Below, piece after piece: positions 41,540 to 50,197 of a DNA stretch of 64,000 nucleotides. Source of the DNA: an uncultured Pseudomonadota bacterium. GTDB lineage: Bacteria > Pseudomonadota > Gammaproteobacteria > Steroidobacterales > Steroidobacteraceae. The stretch lies in contig CAIPVV010000008.1 of assembly GCA_903868595.1 (NCBI GenBank), forward strand, positions 1 through 64,000, in the 5' to 3' direction. How positions within the stretch are numbered: the stretch's first letter is position 1; the number at the start of each line of letters is the position of its first letter. The notes beneath the pieces are model-generated. The model was not told the DNA's origin, did not search any database, and saw only the letters and a program-made list of their open reading frames with translations. Both the position numbers and the translations under genes were made by a program.

Positions 41540-41965
41540 ATGAAGTTCACCGAAGACGACCCCGCCAGGAAGAACGTGCTGCCCTACCCGATGGAAATCG
41601 GCGGCCAGAAGTTCGAGCTGGTGGAGGTCACCAAGCAGAAGGACATCATGCTCAATGTCGCGCGGATGTACGCGCAGCAGGAGTATGACCGGATCATGGA
41701 AATGGTCAGTGTCCTGCAGCGGCAGGCCGCCGACCTGAAGCGTCGGCTGGAGATCACCGACCTGGTGCACGCCGCCGAATACAAGTTCCAGGTCTACCAC
41801 GGGCAGACGTACTGGCTGGCGCGCGACCGCGGCCGCGAGGTCACAGTGCTGTGCCACCTGGGGCCCAGGGACTGGACCACGGCGCCGCCCGACAACTACG
41901 AGTACATCGCGCAGGTCCGCTGGCTGGGCGACCACACCTGGGTCGAGGTCCCGGCCGAGGCCTGA
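41540..41965 (+). CDS. DUF2452 family protein
   Basis: 141 residues from ATG 41540, divergent from the MHS transporter. The sequence matches DUF2452 (NPHA-like start, VARMYAQQEYDRI helix, then YHLYxxxG-type YKFQVYHGQTYWL). A helical first half with likely coiled-coil character precedes a small beta C terminus. The function of the family is unknown. Confidence 0.85.
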   Translation: MKFTEDDPARKNVLPYPMEIGGQKFELVEVTKQKDIMLNVARMYAQQEYDRIMEMVSVLQRQAADLKRRLEITDLVHAAEYKFQVYHGQTYWLARDRGREVTVLCHLGPRDWTTAPPDNYEYIAQVRWLGDHTWVEVPAEA

Positions 41966-42002
41966 TCCCCCGCCCCCGCCGCTTGCGTGACAGACAACCT
42001 GC

Positions 42003-42107
42003 ACCCTGGTTTCCGCAGGGCAGTGCTGCCGGCAAGCGTTGCGGGAGCGCCTGGCTGGGGACGAGAAGTGCCGTGCGGCGCGGGAAACCCGCATCTAGGC
42101 CACGTGA
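42003..42107 (+). pseudogene. possible ureD (urease accessory) 3' remnant
   Basis: A short frame reading ...LRERLAGDEKCRAARETRI, then TAG, Ala, Thr, TGA. UreD proteins typically end in a similar basic helix and the motif RIWAT; here the Trp codon (TGG) would have become TAG. The position just upstream of the ureA relic is where ureD belongs in ureDABC operons. The match is short, so this rests mainly on context. Confidence 0.4.
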
Positions 42108-42143
42108 CCGGAGGCGGGCCCTACAGCCCCGGGAGACGAATGG

Positions 42144-42371
42144 CTGGAACTGACCCCACGTGAGCGGGACAAACTCCTGCTGTTCACCGCCGCGCTGCGG
42201 GCGGAGCGGCGCAAGGCGCACAGCGTAGCGGAGCTCCTGAGCCACGGCGCCACGCTGCTGTGCCGCGACGACGTTCTGGCGGGCATCGCGGAGATGATCC
42301 CCGACGTACAGGTCGAGGCGACCTTCCCCGACGGCAGCACGCTCGCCACCGTCCACCACCGGATCATCTGA
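42144..42371 (+). pseudogene. ureA: ureA (urease gamma subunit) relic with internal deletion
   Basis: 75 codons matching urease gamma: [18 protein letters not shown] at the front and [15 protein letters not shown] plus TLATVHHRI at the end. Intact gamma subunits are ~100 residues; here the ~26 residues between AERRKA and VAELL, normally including KLNYPEA, are missing. The expected ATG before ELTPRE is CTG and no start lies upstream before an in-frame stop. No ureB or ureC follows; an ABC exporter gene comes next on the other strand. Urease function is lost at this site. Confidence 0.85.
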
Positions 42372-42459
42372 GGCGCCATCCCTGATCCCCGGCGAACGGT
42401 TGGCCGAGCCCGGCACGATTGCGGTCTGCGGCGCGGCGCTCAGCCTGGTCTAGCCGGGG

Positions 42460-44217
42460 CTAGGACGCGGCCGGGACCTCGTCGGCGTCGGCCACGAACT
42501 GTCCCTGCCGGTCCAGCTCCGCGAACAGGCCGCCTTGGCGCACCAGCTCCGCATAGCGGCCCTGCTCCACCAGCTCGCCATCCTTGAGCACGAGGATGAG
42601 GTCGGCGCTGCGTACGGTGGAGAGGCGATGCGCGATGACAAAGGTCGTGCGGCCCTCGGTGAGCTGCTGCAGCGCCGCCTGGATGCGTGCCTCGGTCGCG
42701 TTGTCGAGCGCACTGGTGGCCTCATCCAGGATCAGGATAGGCGCGTCCTTGAGCATCGCTCGCGCGATGGAGAGTCGCTGGCGCTCGCCGCCCGACAGCG
42801 AGCGACCGCGCTCGGCCACCAGCGTGCCATAGCCCTCGGGCTTCACGACGATGAAGTCATGCGCTTCGGCTGCGCGGGCGGCTTCCTCGATATCCTTCGG
42901 GTCCGCCTCCGGATTGCCGATGCGCAGGTTGTCCGCGATCGAGCGGTAGAAGAGGCCTGCGTCCTGGAATACCACGGCGATATTCTTGCGCAGTGAGTTC
43001 ACATCGACGCCGCGGATGTCGATACCGTCGACGGTAATACGTCCCGCGGTGGGGTCATAGGCGCGGTAGAGCAGCGACAGCGCAGTCGTCTTGCCCGCGC
43101 CCGTCGGGCCCACCAGCGCAATGGTCGCACCAGCCGGCGCCACGAAGCTCAGGTGGCGGATCGCGGGGCGGTCCCCGGCGTAGCCGAAGCTCACGTCCTC
43201 GAAACGCACCTCCCCGCGCAGCGTCGGCAACTGCGGCAGGTTGGCATTGCCAGCCGGCCCGGCCGGGGCATCCAGGATCTGGAAGAAGCTGCGCAGCGAC
43301 GGCGTCTGGAAGAACAGACTGGAGACGAAGTTGGCCAGCTGCTCCAGGCGTCCCACCAGCAGCATGGCGAACCCGACGAAGCTTACGATCGCCCCGACGC
43401 TCACCTCGCCGCGGCTGTTGAGCGCAGCGCCGAGCGCAAAGATTGCAACGATCGTCAGCGTACTGGCCGCGCGGTTGGCCACCGAGAGCCATGCCCAGCC
43501 GCGTAGCACCGGGTACTGCGCCTCCAGAACGCGCCTCATCATCGTGCGGATTTCGGCCACCTCGGCCGCGACACGCGTGAAGCTCTGTACCACCAGCACA
43601 TTGCCGAGTACGTCACCGGCGCGCTCGGAAATCTCGTGGTGCAGCTGCTCCACTTTCCCCTGGTCGCTGCTGGTACGCCGGATCGCCAGCGTATTGAAGA
43701 TCGCGAAGCTCACCATCAGCCCGATCATCAGCAGCGCGAGCTTCCAGTTCATGCGCCAGGCCAGCGGCAGCATCACCACCACGGCCAGCACCGTGGCGAG
43801 ATGCTCGCGGAAGAAGCCCAGCCAGACATTGAACAGCGAGCTGCTGCCGGAGTGCAGGATGCGCAGCAGGCGACCCGTATGGTGATCTCCGTGGAAGCCC
43901 AGCGGCAGCGCGATGGAGTGCTCGAAGAACTGCGCCATCACCGCCAGCCGGCGACGATGCGCGAGCCGGTCGGCGTGCAGCGACACCCAGACGCTGGCGA
44001 CCACGCCGGCAAAGCCCACGCCCGCCCACAGCCCGATGTAGTGCCAGGCGTCGGAGTGCCCGCCGGCGGCCAGGGCGTCAACCACCTGCCCGAAGAGCCA
44101 GGGCTCCAGGAAGAAGACACCCGCGATCAGCAGGTTGCCAACGGCCAGCAGGATCGCCAGCCCCTTCTCCGGGGCCAGCAGGGCAAGGACACGCAGGTAG
44201 GTTCGAAGGATTTCCAT
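42460..44217 (-). CDS. ABC exporter (fused permease-ATPase), NdvA/ChvA-like
   Basis: 585 residues. An N-terminal six-helix exporter domain (~1-320) is fused to an ATPase with Walker A GPTGAGKT, signature LSGGERQR, Walker B LILDEATS and an H loop (IAHR). The N terminus and overall pattern resemble NdvA/ChvA beta-1,2-glucan exporters, though lipid or drug export is possible. It is divergent from a solute-binding lipoprotein gene. No glucan synthase lies nearby. Confidence 0.88.
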   Translation of the reverse strand: MEILRTYLRVLALLAPEKGLAILLAVGNLLIAGVFFLEPWLFGQVVDALAAGGHSDAWHYIGLWAGVGFAGVVASVWVSLHADRLAHRRRLAVMAQFFEHSIALPLGFHGDHHTGRLLRILHSGSSSLFNVWLGFFREHLATVLAVVVMLPLAWRMNWKLALLMIGLMVSFAIFNTLAIRRTSSDQGKVEQLHHEISERAGDVLGNVLVVQSFTRVAAEVAEIRTMMRRVLEAQYPVLRGWAWLSVANRAASTLTIVAIFALGAALNSRGEVSVGAIVSFVGFAMLLVGRLEQLANFVSSLFFQTPSLRSFFQILDAPAGPAGNANLPQLPTLRGEVRFEDVSFGYAGDRPAIRHLSFVAPAGATIALVGPTGAGKTTALSLLYRAYDPTAGRITVDGIDIRGVDVNSLRKNIAVVFQDAGLFYRSIADNLRIGNPEADPKDIEEAARAAEAHDFIVVKPEGYGTLVAERGRSLSGGERQRLSIARAMLKDAPILILDEATSALDNATEARIQAALQQLTEGRTTFVIAHRLSTVRSADLILVLKDGELVEQGRYAELVRQGGLFAELDRQGQFVADADEVPAAS

Positions 44218-44290
44218 GGGCCCGCTCTGGCATGCTGCTTATCGGCAGTCGCTGCAATATAGCCAAACCAACCCGATGATGAGGAATCCA

Positions 44291-45382
44291 ATGCGCTGCC
44301 TAGCGCTGTTGCTTCTGGCCACCGGCCTGCTCGTGGCCGGCTGCGCCAAGACTCCTGCCGACGACAAGGTTGTCCAGGTCTACAACTGGTACGACTACAT
44401 CGACCCGCAGACGCTCCAGCAGTTTGAGGCGCGCACGGGCATCCACGTCCGCTACGACGTGTTCGATTCCAACAATTCGCTGGAGGCGAAGCTACTGACC
44501 GGGCACTCCGGCTACGATGTCGTGTTCCCCTCCGCCGCGTACTTGCAGCGCATGGCGCGGGCGGGCGTCTTCGCCCGGCTCGACCCGGCGCAACTGCCGA
44601 ATCTCTCCAACATGGATCCGGCGATCATGCGGCGCCTGGCCAGCTACGATCCCGGCAATGCGCACGCCGTGGTCTACACCTGGGGCATCACGGGCCTGGC
44701 CTACGATGCCGCCCAATTGCGCTCGCGCCTGCCCGATGCGCCCCTGGACAGCTGGTCGCTGCTGCTGGACCCCAAGCTGGCGTCGCGGTTCAGTGACTGC
44801 GGCATCGGGCTGTACGAGTCACCGGGCATCATCTTCCCCAGCGTGCTGGCGTGGCTGGGCGAGGACCCCAACAGCGAGGACCCGGCGCTGCTGGAGCGGG
44901 CCGAGCAGGTCCTGAAGGCCGTGCGCCCGTACATCCGCAAGATCAGCGGGGAATCGCTCGTGCAGGAGCTGGCCACCGGGGAGCTGTGCCTGATCATCGC
45001 CAGCAACGGCGATGCGATCCAGGCACGCGAGCGCACCCAGTCCCTGGGCAAGCCGCTACCGATCCAGTTCACAAGCCCGCGCGAGGGCGCCTCGATGTGG
45101 TTCGACGTAGCGGCCATGCCCTCCGATGCACCTCATCCGCGCGCGGCCCTGCAGTTCATCAACTTTCTGATGGATGCGGAAATCGCCGCAACCAACAGCA
45201 ACACGATCACCTTCCCCAATGCCAACGCAGCCGCCCAGCCGCAGCTGCACCCGGAGATCCAGAACGCCACGGCCTTCCCGGACGCCCAGCGCGCCGCCAG
45301 GCTGTTCCCGGAGCTTCCCAAGAGCGACGAGTACCTGCGGCTGCGGACCCGCGCCTGGACGAGGTTTCGGACCGGGCAGTAG
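44291..45382 (+). CDS. polyamine-type solute-binding lipoprotein (PotD/PotF family)
   Basis: 363 residues from ATG 44291, preceded by GAGGA at 5-6 bp; two earlier ATGs are less well placed. Lipobox VAGC (Cys17) is unusual for Gram-negative PotF, which is soluble. VYNWYDYIDP opens the periplasmic binding fold; WGITGLAYD and ASNGDA are further family motifs. No potG, H or I genes are adjacent, so it is an orphan here and may serve a distant transporter or act as a sensor. Confidence 0.88.
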   Translation: MRCLALLLLATGLLVAGCAKTPADDKVVQVYNWYDYIDPQTLQQFEARTGIHVRYDVFDSNNSLEAKLLTGHSGYDVVFPSAAYLQRMARAGVFARLDPAQLPNLSNMDPAIMRRLASYDPGNAHAVVYTWGITGLAYDAAQLRSRLPDAPLDSWSLLLDPKLASRFSDCGIGLYESPGIIFPSVLAWLGEDPNSEDPALLERAEQVLKAVRPYIRKISGESLVQELATGELCLIIASNGDAIQARERTQSLGKPLPIQFTSPREGASMWFDVAAMPSDAPHPRAALQFINFLMDAEIAATNSNTITFPNANAAAQPQLHPEIQNATAFPDAQRAARLFPELPKSDEYLRLRTRAWTRFRTGQ

Positions 45383-45465
45383 GTCCGGCGGCGGCGGTGC
45401 CCGGCGCCGCGGCGCTCCAGTACACTCTCCGGGCCAATCTGGGCATTTTCAGGCGGGAGTACGGC

Positions 45466-46191
45466 ATGGCGTTCAATGGCAACTTGGTCGACTACAGCGA
45501 CGGCGTGGATACCTTCGAAGGCTATGTATCGCTTCCGGCGGGCGTCACGGGCCCCCGCCCCGGCGTGCTGCTCGCCCACGACTGGGCCGGCCTGCACGAC
45601 GGCATGAAGGTGATCGCCGATCGCGTTGCCGCGCTGGGCTATGTCTGCTTTGCGCTGGACGTGTATGGAAAAGGCGTGCGCGGCAACCCCGCCGGGGACA
45701 ACTCGGCGATCATGGTTCCGGTGGTCAGCAACCGCCCGCTGCTGCGCAGGCGCCTGCTGGCGGCGTTCGAGGCCCTCGGCCGCCAGCCGGCGGTGGACCC
45801 GAACAGGATGGCCATCGCAGGATACTGTTTCGGCGGCCTGTGTGCGCTGGACCTGGCGCGGGCTGCACCGGCGGGCCTGAAGGCTGCGACGAGCTTCCAC
45901 GGCCTGCTCAAGCCCGCGCTCATCTCGCCGCAGGCGCCGATCACCGCCAAGGTGCTGGTACTGCATGGCTGGAGCGATCCGATGGCGCCGCCGGCGGATG
46001 TGGAGGCCTTCGGAGAGGAGTTCACGGCCGCCGGCGCCGACTGGCAGCTGCACGCCTATGGCCACGCCCTGCATGCCTTCACGGTGGAGGGAGTGAACAA
46101 CCCGGCTGGCGGGATGGCCTACCAGGCGGCGGCGGCCAGGCGCTCCTGGGCTTCGTTCACGGCGTTCCTGACCGAAGCTTTCGCAGCCTAG
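45466..46191 (+). CDS. dienelactone hydrolase family protein
   Basis: 241 residues, alpha/beta hydrolase fold. The nucleophile is Cys121 in GYCFGG, with Asp in GWSDPM and His in GHALHAF, the Cys-Asp-His triad of dienelactone hydrolases. ATG 45466 has GGGAG upstream. It follows the binding protein gene by 83 bp. Genuine dienelactone cleavage cannot be assumed because many family members act on other esters. Confidence 0.9.
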   Translation: MAFNGNLVDYSDGVDTFEGYVSLPAGVTGPRPGVLLAHDWAGLHDGMKVIADRVAALGYVCFALDVYGKGVRGNPAGDNSAIMVPVVSNRPLLRRRLLAAFEALGRQPAVDPNRMAIAGYCFGGLCALDLARAAPAGLKAATSFHGLLKPALISPQAPITAKVLVLHGWSDPMAPPADVEAFGEEFTAAGADWQLHAYGHALHAFTVEGVNNPAGGMAYQAAAARRSWASFTAFLTEAFAA

Positions 46192-46228
46192 GCGGTCGCG
46201 GGGCCGCAACGCGCTGCCCCGGGGCGGG

Positions 46229-47005
46229 CTACTTCTCGACGAAGGCCCGCTCGATCACGTAGTCGCCCGGCTCGCCGACGCGCGGGGACACCACGAAGCC
46301 GCGCTCATCCAGCAGCGCGGCGCTGTCCTTGAGCATGGCGGCGCTGCCGCAGATCATGAAGCGATCCTGCGCCGGATCCAGCGGCGGCAGGCCCACGGCG
46401 CGCGCCAGCTCGCCACTCTCGATCTGCTCGGTCAACCGGCCACGCTGGGGGAACTCCTCGCGCGTGACCGTCGGGTGGTAGAGGAGTTTCTCGCGCACCA
46501 TGTCCCCCAGCCATTCCTGGGCGCGCAGCTGGTGGGTGAGGAACTGCCGGTAGGCCAGGTCGCTGACGCGGCGGACGCCATGCGTAACCACCACCTTCTC
46601 GAAGCGCTCGTAGGTCTCCGGGTCCTGGATCAGGCTCAGGAACGGCGCCAGTCCGGTGCCAGAGCCCAGCAGGTAGAGGTGCTTGCCCGGCTTGAGGTCA
46701 TGCAGTAGCAGCGTGCCCGTCGGCTTGCGGCTCACCAGCACGCTGTCGCCCACCTTCAGGTGCTGCAGTCGGGAGGTCAGCGGGCCGTTGGGCACCTTGA
46801 TGCTGAAGAACTCCAGGTGCTCCTCCCAGTTCGGGCTCGCAATGGAGTAGGCGCGCAGCAAGGGCCGCCCGCCGACCTCCAGGCCCAGCATCACGAAATG
46901 CCCGTTCTCGAAGCGAAACCCGGGGTCACGCGTGGTACGGAACGAAAACAGACTTTCGTTCCAGTGGTGGACCTGTGTGACCGTTTCTGTGGCGATGGCT
47001 GCCAT
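46229..47005 (-). CDS. fpr: ferredoxin/flavodoxin-NADP+ reductase
   Basis: 258 residues from ATG 47005, the canonical bacterial length. FAD-binding RAYSIASP, NADP-binding GSGTGLAPF and the C-terminal VEK are typical of subclass I bacterial Fpr. It shuttles electrons between NADPH and ferredoxin or flavodoxin, often in oxidative-stress or iron-sulfur contexts. It is convergent with the hydrolase gene and divergent from the next gene. Confidence 0.95.
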   Translation of the reverse strand: MAAIATETVTQVHHWNESLFSFRTTRDPGFRFENGHFVMLGLEVGGRPLLRAYSIASPNWEEHLEFFSIKVPNGPLTSRLQHLKVGDSVLVSRKPTGTLLLHDLKPGKHLYLLGSGTGLAPFLSLIQDPETYERFEKVVVTHGVRRVSDLAYRQFLTHQLRAQEWLGDMVREKLLYHPTVTREEFPQRGRLTEQIESGELARAVGLPPLDPAQDRFMICGSAAMLKDSAALLDERGFVVSPRVGEPGDYVIERAFVEK

Positions 47006-47180
47006 CGACTTGACCCTGATTGAGGAAATGTTGCGACGCGTCAACCGGGCGCGCCAGCAGAGTCCGGCATGCTAAGGAATACGCTGCCCCCCTGCTCATT
47101 ACATTCGGTTCTAAGTCGATAACAACCGGCTGTGCGGTCCGCGCGGGGACTAAATTCCGGCCAAGCGAGGGGAAGAAGCG

Positions 47181-48146
47181 GTGGAACAGCCACCAGGGGA
47201 CGGATTCGTGTGGCCGGCGGTCAACCACGTAGCACCGGGGGCCGCGACACGCTGGCTGACGGCCGGACGGGCGGACCTCGCGGCCGATCCGCTCGGGAGT
47301 CTGTTCTACGGGGTCGACCTCGCCATCAGGGAATCCGGCGTCACCCGCAAGGTGGGCGGCGCGGTGCGCCTCGCGCCGACCACGGGGTTCCTGCCGGTCG
47401 GCCCCTGCCTCGCCCTCGGGCGGTATGAACCCAGCAGACCGCGTGCCGCTGGCGAAGCCTCTCGGCTGGCACCCTCGCTGATCGCGTGGCGTGCCAACTT
47501 CCCGGCCATCCGTTTCTATGCCGGCGCGCTTACGCTGCTGCTGGCCGTGTGGCTACGTGTTTCGGTGGTCGGGGTGGCCCTGTTCTTTCCGGAAGGCCGT
47601 GTTGACTGGTCCTCGCCGGCCGCCCGGGTCTTTTTCGGTGCCCATGCAAAAGCCGGCTCGGGGCTTGCGCTGCCCGGGTTCGCCACTACCGGCCTGTCGC
47701 TGCTGCTGCGGCTTGAACGGCGCGACATGGCCGCCATCGTGAGCTGCAAGGCGCTGCGCACGAACTTTGCGACGATGATCCGCTGGGGCGCCTGCATCGC
47801 GACCCTGACGCTGGCCGGAATTGCCACGTTCTACCTGGCACGGGTCGTCGTGCTGCCGCTGATAGGCCAAATGAGCTGGCATGCCTGCCGCGAGACGGTG
47901 AATCCGCTGCCGCAGAACCAGTTGTCGAAGGCGCTTGAGCGCTGCGATATCCGGATTCACCTGTCCCTTCCTCGCCCGCATCACGCGTGCCGCCCGGGCA
48001 GGATCGGCATCGTGGCATCCCGCGCAGGATCCGCGGCACGACCTGCCACCACAGCGGAGCAATCCTTGATCCAGCCGCACTGCAGCGGCTGCGGTCCCTG
48101 GGCAGACCTGCGTACCAGCCCGGTATGGGGCACTTGCGGCGACTGA
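47181..48146 (+). CDS. DUF2189-like membrane protein, degenerate
   Basis: Open frame of 321 codons from GTG 47181 (AGGGGAAG upstream). Segments match DUF2189 membrane proteins: ADLAADPLGSLFYG, FLPVGPCLALGRYE, GALTLLLAVWLRVSVVGVAL and VLPLIGQMSWHACRETV. The first membrane helix expected after the FYG segment is replaced by a polar stretch, and the last ~70 residues after TVNP look like read-through. It is probably decaying, perhaps through compensating indels. DUF2189 function is unknown. Confidence 0.45.
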   Translation: MEQPPGDGFVWPAVNHVAPGAATRWLTAGRADLAADPLGSLFYGVDLAIRESGVTRKVGGAVRLAPTTGFLPVGPCLALGRYEPSRPRAAGEASRLAPSLIAWRANFPAIRFYAGALTLLLAVWLRVSVVGVALFFPEGRVDWSSPAARVFFGAHAKAGSGLALPGFATTGLSLLLRLERRDMAAIVSCKALRTNFATMIRWGACIATLTLAGIATFYLARVVVLPLIGQMSWHACRETVNPLPQNQLSKALERCDIRIHLSLPRPHHACRPGRIGIVASRAGSAARPATTAEQSLIQPHCSGCGPWADLRTSPVWGTCGD

Positions 48147-48241
48147 CAGCAGATGACCCGCGAGACGACCCGTGTCGGTTCAAACGACGGGGTCCCGCGC
48201 TATGATCGCGGCTTCCTTAAACCCGCAAGGCGCCCGGCCGC

Positions 48242-49033
48242 ATGCCCCATCGTCAACCCTCGCTGTACATCCCCCACGGGGGAGGCCCCTGCTTCTTCCT
48301 GGACGACCCGCAGGGGACCTGGCGCGGCATGGAGGCGTTCCTGCGCGCCTTGCCGTCGGCCCTGCCCGAGCGGCCCACCGCGATCGTGATGGTGTCGGGC
48401 CACTGGGAGACGTCCGGCTTCGCGGTGACCTCCGATCCCACGCCCGGCCTCATCTACGACTACTACGGCTTCCCCGCCCACACCTATGCGTTGCGCTACG
48501 GTTCCCCGGGATCGCCCGAGCTTGCGACGCAGGTTGCCAGGCTGCTGCAGGAGTCAGGATTTACAACGGTCCTGGATCCCCAGCGCGGGCTTGACCATGG
48601 GGTGTTCGTGCCGATGAAGGTCATCTATCCGGACGCCGACGTTCCGCTCATAGAGCTCTCGCTGGAACGAGGCCTGGATGGGGCGCGTCATCTCGCGGTG
48701 GGTCGTGCCCTGGCACCGCTGCGCGACCAGGGCGTACTGATCCTCGGGGCCGGCATGAGCTTCCACAACCTGCGCGCACTGGGGGACCCGCGGGCGACCG
48801 AGCCTTCGCGTCAGTTTGACCAGTGGCTCACCCAAGCCGTCGAGCGTCCTGCGGCCGAGCGCGCGCAGCTGCTGACCGCCTGGGCGACGGCTCCGGCCGC
48901 ACGCATCGCCCATCCCCGCGAAGAACATCTGCTCCCTCTGATGGTGGCCGCCGGCGCCTCCGAGATGCCAGGCCGGAGGATCTATTCGGAACTGGTGTTG
49001 GGCACGGCCATCTCCGCCTTTCGCTTCGACTAA
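48242..49033 (+). CDS. DODA-type extradiol ring-cleavage dioxygenase family protein
   Basis: 263 residues of the LigB/YgiD superfamily. Metal-ligand candidates are the His in IPHGGGP (12), SGHWET, GLDHGVFVP and HPREEHLLP. Homologues open catechol rings such as L-DOPA or act on unknown aromatics. ATG 48242 starts the conserved YIPHGGGP strand. It has no aromatic-catabolic neighbours other than the hydrolase 2 kb upstream. Confidence 0.92.
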   Translation: MPHRQPSLYIPHGGGPCFFLDDPQGTWRGMEAFLRALPSALPERPTAIVMVSGHWETSGFAVTSDPTPGLIYDYYGFPAHTYALRYGSPGSPELATQVARLLQESGFTTVLDPQRGLDHGVFVPMKVIYPDADVPLIELSLERGLDGARHLAVGRALAPLRDQGVLILGAGMSFHNLRALGDPRATEPSRQFDQWLTQAVERPAAERAQLLTAWATAPAARIAHPREEHLLPLMVAAGASEMPGRRIYSELVLGTAISAFRFD

Positions 49034-49089
49034 CGCCAGCGGCTACTGCAGCGTCGCAGCTACCGCGTCACGACCGGAATCGGAGCAGA

Positions 49090-49269
49090 TCTTGGGCTGG
49101 AACGCGGCGCGAACACCTCGCCGCATTTGACCTTCTGCTGGCGGACGCCACCCTGCCGGGCAGGCACGGTACCGAGAAGTCGCGGCGCGTTCTCGGCCTA
49201 GGTGCCGGCCTGCCGATCGCCAAAACCGCAACGATCACTACAAACACGATGGGTGTGCAAGTCGCCTAA
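49090..49269 (+). pseudogene. receiver-domain (response regulator) scrap
   Basis: In one frame the sequence reads AAFDLLLADATLPGRHGTE, then a gap and GLPI, the pattern of a CheY-like receiver around the phospho-Asp and the following loop. No start and no surrounding receiver strands are present; it ends at a TAA 30 codons later. The rest of the 405-bp gap (49034-49438) holds nothing I can identify. Confidence 0.35.
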
Positions 49270-49438
49270 AGTCAGATCGAGGAACTGGTCTTAACGTCCA
49301 ACTTCGCACAGCAATACAGCGTAGCAATTGCACAGCTCCTGCGCGCTGCGGGGCGAGGGACCACCGGGACAGTTGAGTTGACGGATCGCGCCATGGGTCT
49401 TTGCCAGCCAACTTTGTGAGCGCGTCCGCCGCCGCCTC

Positions 49439-50197
49439 TCAGGCCTTCTGTATGTCGTTGTCCATGCAAAGCGCCTGCCCCGAAATAGACTTGCCCGCAT
49501 CGGAGGCCAGGAACAGCGCAAGCTGCGCGATGTCGCGCGGATCGACGAAGCGTTTCAGGGACTGGCCGGCCATCGCGGCAACGAGCACGGCTTCCAGACT
49601 CTGGCCGCTGGCCTCGGCGCGACCGGCATAGACGCGCTGCAATCGCTCGCCATCGACGGCACCGGGCAGGATCGCATTGGCACGGACGCCAAATTCACCC
49701 AGCTCGATCGATAGCGTCTTGGCCAATCCGACCAGGGCCCACTTGCTGGCACAGTAGGCGCTGCGACTCGGGTAGCCAAATCGTCCAGCCGCAGATGACA
49801 TGATCACGATAGATGCCGCACCTGAGCGCTTCAGGTGCGGGATAGCAAGCCGCGACACATCGAACGTGCCGGTCAGGTTCACCTGCAGAACGCGATCCCA
49901 ATCTTCAGGCGGGAAGTCCTCGACGGTGGCCGTAGGCCCGCCTATTCCCGCATTGCTGATGAGTACATCCAGACCGCCTAACGCCGCGACCGCAGCGGGG
50001 ACCATGCGTTCCACCTCAGCCCGCCTGCCAACGTCGCAGACGAAAGTGACTATGCCGGGCAGCTCAGCCCGAAGGGCGGCAAGCGCCGCTACATCGATGT
50101 CGCTGACGGCGACGCCTGCGCCGGAGGCAGCGAAGGCGCGCACGATCTCGCGGCCGATGCCACCAGCGCCTGCGGTAACGAGAACCTTCTGGCTCAT
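49439..50197 (-). CDS. short-chain dehydrogenase/reductase
   Basis: 252 residues from ATG 50197, overlapping the upstream stop (ATGA). Cofactor loop TAGAGGIG, SNAG in place of NNAG, active-site Ser in SSAAG and the YCASK Tyr/Lys pair. The Asp after beta-2 (VSDIDV) suggests NAD preference. It is translationally coupled to the DUF6152 gene upstream, so the two likely act on one pathway. Substrate unknown. Confidence 0.93.
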   Translation of the reverse strand: MSQKVLVTAGAGGIGREIVRAFAASGAGVAVSDIDVAALAALRAELPGIVTFVCDVGRRAEVERMVPAAVAALGGLDVLISNAGIGGPTATVEDFPPEDWDRVLQVNLTGTFDVSRLAIPHLKRSGAASIVIMSSAAGRFGYPSRSAYCASKWALVGLAKTLSIELGEFGVRANAILPGAVDGERLQRVYAGRAEASGQSLEAVLVAAMAGQSLKRFVDPRDIAQLALFLASDAGKSISGQALCMDNDIQKA

